Assembly: GCA_030765045.1 (NCBI GenBank)
Contig: CM060962.1
Coordinates: 168,311,194-168,375,193, forward strand
DNA: 64,000 bases
Direction of reading: 5' to 3'
Origin: Tenodera sinensis
Lineage: Eukaryota; Arthropoda; Insecta; Mantodea; Mantidae
The translations under genes and the position numbers were made by a program. The notes beneath the pieces are model-generated. The model saw only the letters and a list, made by a program, of their open reading frames with translations, searched no databases and had not been told where the DNA came from. Positions 55,700 through 64,000 of this stretch are shown here, one piece after another (the stretch's first letter is position 1; each line of letters begins with the position of its first letter).

Positions 55700-57380
55700 C
55701 GTTCGTTTTCACCAGTAATTGCTTCGATCTCAGCTGACTGTGCAGTACAGTTGCAAGAAGTGAAAAACGCTTTTGAAAAAGCGCAAAATTGATACAGAGT
55801 ACAGAAAAAAAAACGAATTATAGCTTGGTAATTCTTTTTTAAAACAACACGAGTGCAAAGTGATGTGCATGATTTGTAACGACGTAATTACAGTAATGGA
55901 GGAATATAATATAAAAATACATTAGTAGACAAAGAATTCTCATCAGTATGACAAATTTACAGGTCACGAGCGTGTTTTGAAGGCAAAAGAATATTTTAGT
56001 AAAATCACTAGCCAATAGCAGTTTCTAATATATTTCGAAATATATATTATATATCACCTTAGTAGAAGCTGTACAAACATATCTCATGACTGTTGCTGAG
56101 AATTTATCGAATTTATCTACTGAAAAAAAAAAAAACAGATTTCTTCAAAACTGTTTCGAGGCGTGTAGAAGAGCGAGGACTAGTGTTAAGCATCAACTGA
56201 TTGAGAAGAGGAAAATGTTTGAGTGTTCTTCTGCTACGTGTGATGGGAGTACTGATGCGATGGATACTGCACAAACACAGGTGTTTGTTAGGGGTGTGAA
56301 CATGGACTTCACAGTTACACAAGAACATAGTAGTGAGAAGTGTACAAGCAAACACAAAAGGTAGCGTACTCTTTAACGAGCGTGTAAAAACTGGATTGCA
56401 TGGAACTTATATATGAAAGACTGTACAGCATGACGCTCCACTCAGCATGGCAGGAGTTAACTTCATAATGGCATAGCTGATCAAGGAAAAAGTTTAAGCT
56501 GATGGGGGAAGGGGGGGGGGGATGAAGTGGATAAGTTACATGGCCTTACACATCAGGAGGTGCTGTAAGCAAATGCAGCTAGTCTTCGTGATTTTATGCC
56601 GACTGTCACAAAATTAATTAACTTCATCCGAAGTAAGGCTTTAACTCACAGGTTTACTATATCAAATGGAGAGTGAATAAGGTGATGTAATTTACCATGT
56701 AGAAATAAGGTGACTTAGTCATGGAGAAACGTTAGCTAGATTGGTTGCTCTGCGAGGGAAATTCGCCAATTTCTAGAAGACTAGAAAAGAAAAGGTACAT
56801 TGTGAAGTGTTGAGTGACCCCGACTGGTTGTTCTGCTTAGCATTTCTAGTTGACATGACCAAACATTTGAATGATTTTAAGCTGATACTACAAGCTAAAG
56901 ACAAACGCATCAATGACTGTGGAGTGCAGTTAAACAATTGCAGTTCAAATCGAAATTGCTCAAGGGACAAATGACATTGCAGAACTGGGCATATTTTCCA
57001 ACACCCGGTACTCTTAAAAAATCAATATCAGGAAGCATCTTTCGAGACTAATTCTTTTACGAAAGTGACTGACAACATTGAGGAAGAGTTTACAAATAAG
57101 TTCGCAAGTTTTGTAAAACTGGAATCAGAAGTTTCTCTGCTTTCGTTTGTTTTGATGTCGATAAAGCACTAGAGCTGCTGAAACTAGAGCCGTTGACTTG
57201 CAGTGTGACGATCCAAGGAAAGGAGTCTTCAACCCTAGAGACCTTCTCAATTTCTATTAGTTATTGCTACAAGTAAAATATTCAGCACTGAAGAAAAACA
57301 AGCCCGACGTTTGACCTTCATGTTTGCATTAACATACATGTGAACACATCCAAACAAAAACCAGCAACTTATTGGGTTCA
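55700..57380 (+). pseudogene. hAT transposase (GTF2IRD2-like) pseudogene
   Basis: Blocks in order: TVAENLSNLSTEKKK near 56086, DGSTDAMDTAQTQVFVRGV (56240-56300), the DGAP-like block HDAPLSMAGVN (56428-56462), HQEVL with ANAASLRDFMPTVTKLINF then IRSKALTHR (56550-56650), SHGETLARLVALRE (56720-56760), DWLFCLAFLVDMTKHLNDF then KLILQAKDKRINDCGVQLNN (56820-56940). The C-terminal dimerisation block is barely visible near 57270-57345. Several frames and stops interrupt it. It is the better-preserved gene part of the hAT whose left end is at 52.86 kb. Confidence 0.75.
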
Positions 57381-57599
57381 AGACACAAGTTCAACACTTC
57401 TGTTTAGGTGAGTGAATCAACTTTTATAATCACAGCGCAAAACTCTTCAGAATATACAGCGCACAATGTAAATGTATCTAACTTCATTAGGTAAACCCTA
57501 TTTTGAAATCCCATAAAATATTACATTTACCTAATTTTGTTAAAATGTGCATATCGCGCGACAAATAACCTAACTTAATTAGTTGGCCTGCAGTGAAGA

Positions 57600-58110
57600 A
57601 GTTTGGGCGACTCTGCCTACACCGTGAGAAATGGCTCCATTGTAGCGCCTAAGATTCGTATTTGAGAGGTCCCGGATTCATTTTCCCTTGTACCGACCAC
57701 TCTCCCGTTTTTTTTTTTTTTTTTTTTTTTTTCCTTCCCGGGTTTTGCTGATAATTAGGCGATTGCAAGGGCTATAGTGCTGCGAATTTTTGTAGCCCAT
57801 TTTCTGTCATTTCATTTCAATATTATATTTCAGGGTTGAAGGACCAGGCGACTGGACGGTTGGTGAGGAGTATGACGGTGGAGTATACTTTGTGGAACTG
57901 TCTGTCCTGACGTTCGGTAGATCTCTCTTTGGGAAGAGGAGGAGGAGGAGAAGGCCTGTGGGGGGGGGGGGGGGGGGGAGTTACGCTTGCGTCAGGTTGT
58001 AGTATCTGGCAACCTTATGGACCCCGCCTGCCTGTGTCCGAACCTGCCGTCCTGGATCTGTTCACCCTCTATGTTTTTCTTTACGCGCCTTCCAACGGGA
58101 GATTTCCAGT
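57600..58110 (+). repeat. SINE-like repeat, type C, first copy
   Basis: GTAGCGCCTAAGATTCG and GAGGTCCCGGATTCATTTTC stand where tRNA boxes would be. A T-rich core follows, then GGACCAGGCGACTGGACGG, GGAGTATACTTTG, GTCCTGACGTTCGGTAG, shared in order with 60540-60885. A G run of about 19 at 57959-57977 splits the 3' part. The 163-codon frame at 57929-58420 is created by the G run. Confidence 0.5.
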
Positions 58111-59582
58111 ACTAGGGCGGAATTCTCCTTCGCTTCTTGATAACAATAAACTTTATCTACAGCAGTCATGCAAAAACTGGAACCTATTTGTGCCCGGATT
58201 CCAGTTGATGTTCAGTGTGTCACTCCCACAATTTCTAATTCGTCACTCACTTATTTACTTAAGATGTCAGCCTACGCAGGGACTACGAAAGGAGAAATCA
58301 ATGCCTCTTTTTCAATGCTGTACCCGTTATAAACAAGATATATTTCCGATGCTTTCTTCCAACCTTTGCTGGCATACGGGTCATGACCACAGCGTTAAAT
58401 TATTACTAATGATTTCATAGCCAATCTTCATTACTACAATTATGAAACCCCGACTTTTTGATAAATAAATAAATTAAAAAAAAACACGTAATTCCATTAG
58501 GCACAGAAGAAAAGACCCCTTGGCGCGTAATCTGTTCGAACAAAAACTTGACTTTGCAGTTCTAGTAGAATTAATGAAAACCTCTTATCTCCCGAGTTCT
58601 TTCATTTGCGTAGAAAGCCTTCTAGCAAGCCATTGTTAACCCACTGTAAAGCAACACCCTATAAGGTTTTATGACTTCCTTTTTGAATGTGTTATTGCTG
58701 TATGTTCAGTTTTACATCGATTCATATTTGTATGCAGGCAACATAAATAAATATTGACATGTACTCGTATATGTAATCTGGAGCAGCACCGTGGCCGAGC
58801 GGTTAGACCAGGCATGAGAAAAATCGACTCAACTGGGCCACTCCCCTGAAACACGTTTTTGCTTCACTCCACCGGCCATCCCTTTCTCCCTTTCCTGCAC
58901 TCCTGTTCAGGATCCGACACGCCTCATTCACTGGCGGCAATGACTGTTTCATGAAGAGTGGTAGATATGCGGATTTCAATTTGCAAATATAAAGCGTTAC
59001 AATATGAAACACAACTTTGATCAGAGGCATAAATCAAACTTTGGTAATCTTACGGGTATTTATTTACAATTTCAAAAGATACTTTTTGAATACTCGTATT
59101 TGTTAACATACGAGCGATTAGATTCCACTGTTTAATAATTTAGTTTCTTATCGGTTTATTTAATATCAACATGTTCAAAGTTTGAACATAATATTAAGTT
59201 TAAAACCAAAGAATTTATTATGATGACCAAATAGTTTTAAAATATGTTTAAGGCTAGATAGCAATGGAAATGTACTCCTTTATTTATTGCGAAAGAGAAA
59301 CAATTTAGTATGTTAATCATAAGGCAGCGTAAGGATATTGCATGTATAAGATAAGGAATGTTATAAACTTCAAGATTATGCAATTTACCTAACCACAGTA
59401 GGTGGCTGTAATAATTATTGTAGGCAAAATATGTTTAATATAAACAAAATATTTGATGACAGCGTAAAAATTATTAATACCACCACTGCACGTGTTGAAT
59501 TCAAACCTTTGCCACTTGGAAAGAGAATGTGGGTTGGGTAATGGTACCTTTCCTCTCATGCCCATGCCTGGGTTAGACTGTT
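58111..59582. other. Unassigned interval
   Basis: A lone box A-like piece GTGGCCGAGCGGTTAGACC at 58791 suggests the start of a tRNA-derived repeat without its box B. Otherwise nothing recognised. Confidence 0.4.
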
Positions 59583-59905
59583 CACGCATCACCAAGGCGG
59601 CCCGAGTTCGATCCCAGGGACCCGCATGGGGTATTCGTGGTGGACGAAGCGGTGTCTGGGCGGGTTTTCTCCGGGATTTCCGGTTTCCTCCCTAACTCAC
59701 CCCACCAGTTGCTCCATCATCACCTTTCCAATCATCCATTTTACCTACATTTCATATCATACTCTTCTTCACTCTCATACTCGGTGCTGTGCTGACCACT
59801 TGCCTCAAGGTCTTCACTCTGTCTGGTCCATAGGTTTATCTGCTCCTCGAAAGGTATCTGACCTAGGTACATGCTTGTAGGTCCTCCTTACGGGGAGGCT
59901 AATCA
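59583..59905 (+). mobile_element. SINE type A2, second copy
   Basis: CACCAAGGCGGCCCGAGTTC and GATCCCAGGGACCCGCATG are the box B side; TATTCGTGGTGGACGAAGCG, GGCGGGTTTTCTCCGGG, then CTGTCTGGTCCATAGG and ACCTAGGTACATGC, as in 19.35-19.71 kb. The box A side is lost. Confidence 0.8.
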
Positions 59906-60539
59906 GAGGAAGATATGGAATCTGGGTTGGAAACCTCCATTGTTAACATTATGAATCAACATCCAGTGACATTCTAAAGATTCCAAATTAAATGTGGTGT
60001 TGTATGTTAATTTTTACACTGAGATACATATTGGCATGCAAGCTCCTATTGCCATGTGAATGCCCGGATTATGGACTGTGTCAGTGATTCTCAGCACAGA
60101 TCTTCGTCTAAAGAATAAATGATACACCCACAATCAAGTTTGGATCGAATCAGTGCGCAATACAGTAGCAGCAAAACTGTCCGATCCGTTCCCATGATTT
60201 GCCACTTATTGTTAATACCCGCAAGATATTCAGAGAAGCGTCATATCATAGTAAAAATCTATTTTGATGTAATATGTATAGCATATTATAAATGCAAGTG
60301 TTTAAATTGATGTGGAATTGCGAGCATTTCATCGCACATAGCTGTCTCCTCGAGGTCACATATGAGATTTTTTTGGTTTTAGACAACTACTCTTTTAATT
60401 AAAAAGCACTTGCTTATTTCATTCCAAATTTTAATTTAGTTAATTACCTGATGGAAAGGACTCCTTTTACTATTGGTGTCTGCAATTGCACCTCTGAATA
60501 TTACAATGTTTGATTTCTTTTCACAAATGCGGGGATTCT
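59906..60539. other. Unassigned interval
   Basis: No gene recognised. Confidence 0.4.
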
Positions 60540-60885
60540 GTGGTAATTACTTTGTAACGCGTGAGGCTGGCATTAAGTAGGTCACGGGTTCCATTCCCGT
60601 TGGGCCGTTAATCTCACCGTGCGCTTTTTGTGGTTTCCTTGAGTCACCGGTAGGCGAAAGCTGGAGTGGTTCCCCTTCTACCATGTGTTTCCTGTTTCCA
60701 TAATTTTGTTTGTTTCACCTCACCTGTTTCAGACTTGCAGGAGCAGGCGATGGTGGTTGATGTGCAGTAGGACGGCGGATTTTGCGGCATGGAAAGATTT
60801 GTCCCTAACGTTTGGTAGGACTGCTAGTGTTCCCTTCCTTCATGGATGTGCCTTATCTATTCCTGGACGACCCTTCGTGTAACTA
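60540..60885 (+). repeat. SINE-like repeat, type C, second copy
   Basis: A possible box B GGGTTCCATTCCCG at 60587, then GGAGCAGGCGATGGTGG, GGACGGCGGATTTTGCGG and CCCTAACGTTTGGTAGG, each with a counterpart in the 57.6-58.1 kb copy. Ends near CCTGGACGACCC. Confidence 0.5.
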
Positions 60886-61228
60886 CTCCTAAAACTTTGC
60901 TTTCTGATAAGTGAAAGAACAGAATTCGTACCTAGACATGCAATACAGGAAGAAAGTAGTGAACTGAATCCTAGTCCAATTCACAGCTGTGATATTTTAG
61001 AACTCGGTATAGCGTTAACAACTGAAGGTAAAATTTAACTAATAATACCATATTATGTATTTTCCGTTCCTTAACAAAACTGCCATAGCAGTAAGCATGA
61101 CTGGTGCAGTATCTTGCACTATCAAGCAAAAGCTGCAGCAACTGACGTTTTATATACATTTTCAACTCAATTATTCCTTTCTACTACAAAACTTAAAATT
61201 ATGGGGTTACGAAATATTCAAAGCCTAC

Positions 61229-62151
61229 CACCTACTTTATCCGAACTAACTGGGACCAATGGCAATCCGGAAAAGCAAAAATCCAGATAATCCCGGTTAC
61301 ATTGGTAATAAGCAGACTTGCCGTTTATGACGATAAAAACTATGCCTTTGGACAGAATTAGGTACAGTACATGGTATGTATTGTTTACAAGACATTAAAA
61401 GTATGAAAATCTTAATCACATAAAATCATATCATTTCTTAAAAAAGAATTGATCCACAATCTTCAGTTTTAAACACTGTGCCGTTTGAATTAAGTAGGGT
61501 CACGCAAACGCTTTATCATTAATAGTTCAGCTGGAGTGATGGATGACGGGCTGAAACTCCAAGTACGCCATATTTGTCAGCTGGTGCGCAGCAACTCCCA
61601 ATTCAAGAGTAATTTTCTTCAATATCTGTCCTTTATCAATTCGTTAATAGCATTCATCTTTTTATCCACTGAAACCACGACCCTTCACTTTGATGTCAGT
61701 TTAAACTTGTACACTGAATTACACTCCCAAACACTGATAAGATAAAAACAATCTGGTTGAAACACACACGAATAACTTTATGACACGTGCCGCTTGAAAA
61801 CAGTTGGAAAACTGAGGAGATTGAGGGAGGTGTAGTGACCGGTAGGGATCAAGGTCAACGCTTTCTTCCGACGCGTCAGTACCGTCTGACACATCACGAA
61901 TCTTTCTTAAACTCAACAGGTAACATTTACAGTATATTACAGTGCGTATTGCCATAGTTCATTGTACATTTTAGTTAGGAACGGTACATTGAATCAAATT
62001 AAAATGCGAATATTAGGCGTATATGCCTATAGTTACATTCTTGCTATGATAGTTAAATTTATTGTCTAACGTGAACATTAAATTTAAAAAATATCTACAG
62101 ACCTGATGCGGATAATCTGGAGATCCGGATAAACCAGGTTTTACTGTATAC
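61229..62151. mobile_element. Possible pogo/Tigger-like element
   Basis: The right end reversed reads CAGTAAAACCTGGTTTATCC then GGATCTCCAG, a form I associate with pogo/Tigger elements. The left side has ACTTTATCCGAACTAACTGG and AATCCGGAAAAGC, an eroded counterpart. TA follows the right end. No transposase can be read between, so it would be a non-autonomous or deleted copy. Confidence 0.45.
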
Positions 62152-62709
62152 CGAGATTTCTGAATGGTAACATTTTTCCAGGCCATCCATCGATTTTACC
62201 AACCTATGGTACTTTGTGGAAGTTTTAAGCTGTAGCCGGCTGACTGAGCCAGTAAAGCACACATGGGAGTGAATAGGAAAGTCAGAACTATTTGACGAGG
62301 GGGGGGGGGGGGGGGGCTTAAAACTAAATTGATCTAGCTTAACAAGGTTATGTTCACCATGCAAGTAATGCTAAAATGTCTGGGAATGGAACTTAGGGTG
62401 AGTCGGATGTGCTCTCTATAGCAAGCTATAGGGCAGAACCTGGTCAAATGTTTTATGCGTACTCTGTAAATATACCGGGTGGAGATGGTACCATTCAAAT
62501 CAGATATAGATCCCAATGAGTAGAGTAAAGTCGGCCAATTCCGTGATACTAACAGTTATTCCAATTTCAGCTTAAAAATGCTTTCTGGTATTACGCGATC
62601 ATTTAATGAGAAAGAGGAATGCACTAGAAAACGATCCCTACTAAAACATTTTCCATAACAATATTGTACGTTAAAGATATTAATTAACATTTATCAGTAG
62701 ACCAATTAC

Positions 62710-62785
62710 GTAACTCCGTGATATTCAAGTAACTCCGTGATATTCAAGTAACTCCGTGATAGCATTCAAGTTAGTCTGTGATAGT
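62710..62785 (+). repeat. 20-bp minisatellite, about four units
   Basis: Unit GTAACTCCGTGATATTCAA repeats perfectly twice and then in diverged form (AGCATTCAAGTTAGTCTGTG). Confidence 0.9.
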
Positions 62786-62870
62786 ATTTTTTTTTTCATA
62801 ATTAACTGCTTTTTGTATTCGAAATCCAAATCTAACTATAAATCAATAGTACAAAAGGGTTTGGCAAATA

Positions 62871-63451
62871 TACAGGGTGGAAGTGAAATTATCCGCCAGA
62901 CTTTAACAGCGAATTTCTGATGTTGTGAATAACAACAAAATCTAATACCAAAATGTTGAAAAGTTTAGTTTTTTAGAAAAAAAATATATATATTTTTAAC
63001 AAAAAAAGTGTATCATCACCTGGCTGAATTATTATTGATTGAAGGTTCTTGATTTATGGCTATATTCATATAAAATTGAATAAGCAACTTTTCCTTTGGC
63101 GTATTTCAATAGATTCAACGGTTTTTATGTAAATTAAATTTGAAAAACCCACAATTTATTGCAACAAAAGGGCAACAAATTGTGGGTTCTTTTAAATTAA
63201 ATTTACACAAAAACCGTTGACTCTATTGAAATACGCCAAAGGAGAAAGTTGTTTATTCAATTTTCTATGAATATCGCCATAAATCAAGAACCTTCAGAGA
63301 ATAATAATTCAGCCAAGTGATGATATTTTTTGATAATATTTTTTCTAGAAAACTATAAACTTTTCAACATTTTGGTATCAGACTTTCTTGTTGTTCACAT
63401 CATCAGCATTTGTTGTTAAATTCTGGCGGATCATTTCACTTCCATCCTGTA
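62871..63451. mobile_element. 581-bp palindromic (foldback) MITE
   Basis: The two arms, about 285 bp each, are inverted copies with roughly one mismatch per ten bases. Ends: TACAGGGTGGAAGTGAAA and, reversed, TACAGGATGGAAGTGAAA. The centre is near 63163 (CCCACAATTT...GCAACAAATTGTGGG) with a loop of about 9 bases. TA flanks both sides. No coding frame. The transcript would be a long hairpin. Confidence 0.85.
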
Positions 63452-63539
63452 TACAATTTAATTTACGGAAAATACAACTTTTAGCATAAAAATTCCTTTT
63501 TTTATTTCACTTGAGTTTGCTTCTTTAATAGCATTAGTT

Positions 63540-64000
63540 AGTCACTGTCTGAGTCCTCACATTGGCTGCACATAAAATACACTTTGTCTACAACTTTTTG
63601 AGACTTTACATTATACCAAAAACGGCAAAAACGTTTTTTCCAATTATGACAATTATTGGTGGAAACGTTCGCCATGTTCATCGCTTACTTCCCCACAACT
63701 TTCATAAAAATAATTCAGATAGGAGTGTGAAAAGTGTAATTTAAGGAACATGTTGCATCCCATTTTGCGATAAGACGACAGAAAATTTGTAGCAGGGTCC
63801 TCATAGATCCCAGCCCGTTTGTTGCCCAAACATTGTTTACGACTTCTCTGAAATAAATCCATGCCTCATTCTCAGCATCTTTTAAAATGTGTTCAAGTAC
63901 CTCATCTTGGTGAAGTTGACGAATCCGTGTAGGAATAATAACCCCTTTCTTTAACTTGGCCTCTCTAATTCTAGGACATTTTGTAACTAAGTATTTGAAT
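63540..64000 (-). pseudogene. Repeat-encoded protein of unknown function, copy 3 (runs off the window)
   Basis: From the window edge downward: EYLVTKCPRIREAKLKKGVI, HQDEVLEHILKDAENEAWIY, then in another frame CLGNKRAGIYEDPATNFLSS, YRKMGCNMFLKLHFSHSYLN and YFYESCGEVSDEHGERFHQ. The last block keeps the SDEHGERFHQ signature that is degraded in copy 1. At least one frameshift. The N-terminal part lies outside the window. Confidence 0.65.

Larger units (their letters stand above)
52856..57380 (+). mobile_element. hAT element (GTF2IRD2-like) interrupted by an LTR element
   Basis: The left terminus CAGGGCTACCCAAACTGCGG followed by TACACGGGCC resembles Charlie-type hAT ends. The sequence is cut at 53149 by the LTR retrotransposon and resumes at 55691, after which hAT transposase coding follows. 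The right terminus was not found. The link between the 52.86-kb end and the 56-kb gene is inferred from position and from the clean LTR target duplication. Confidence 0.6.

Noticed and set aside
57929..58420. 163-codon frame starting with a Gly-rich stretch
   Set aside because: The N-terminus is a poly-G run and the rest has no motif; partly a repeat shared with 60.7 kb.

Overview
This window is animal, most probably insect, intergenic DNA made almost entirely of transposable-element copies at various stages of decay. It is AT-rich and rich in microsatellites and tRNA-derived SINEs. It carries hAT, Tc1/mariner-like, PIF/Harbinger-like and possibly pogo-like DNA transposons, a Jockey-like LINE fragment, and one young LTR retrotransposon whose primer-binding site matches an insect tRNA-Leu 3' end. 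The style suggests a large-genome insect such as a cockroach, termite or stick insect; this is inference and no species is asserted. I found no host protein-coding gene, no functional tRNA or rRNA gene, and nothing prokaryotic.

Layout. 0-6 kb: short repeat fragments, then a complete-ended but dead hAT element (3597-5712). 6-9 kb: a tRNA-SINE with perfect target duplication and a 1.5-kb element with long inverted ends. 9.4-11.2 kb: two head-to-tail copies of a roughly 0.9-kb non-coding repeat, here called R1, which recurs about 15 times. 11.3-12.6 kb: a dead Tc1-like transposon. 13-30 kb: SINEs, R1 copies, hAT remnants, and fragments of two repeat-encoded proteins of unknown function. 29.7-30.8 kb: a deletion derivative of the 3.6-kb hAT. 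33-36 kb: a second fragment of the unknown protein and a PIF/Harbinger derivative. 39.7-42.0 kb: a hAT element with inverted ends and a perfect 8-bp target duplication, its gene split by a SINE. 42-46 kb: SINE, very long (AAT)n, MITE, Tc1/mariner-like remnant. 47-52 kb: hAT, LINE ORF1 and R1 pieces. 52.9-57.4 kb: an old hAT gene split by the LTR retrotransposon (53150-55686). 57-64 kb: SINE pairs, a pogo-like element, a 581-bp palindrome and a third copy of the unknown protein family.

The genes do not work together; their relation is stratigraphic. Younger elements sit inside older ones: SINE in hAT, LTR element in hAT, MITE in R1, SINE in R1. The most interesting items are the non-autonomous LTR element, which keeps one long ORF with amplified 13-residue repeats and a protease-like segment whose DTG triad reads NTS; the R1 family, which grows a microsatellite at one fixed internal site; and the three copies of an uncharacterised repeat-borne protein.
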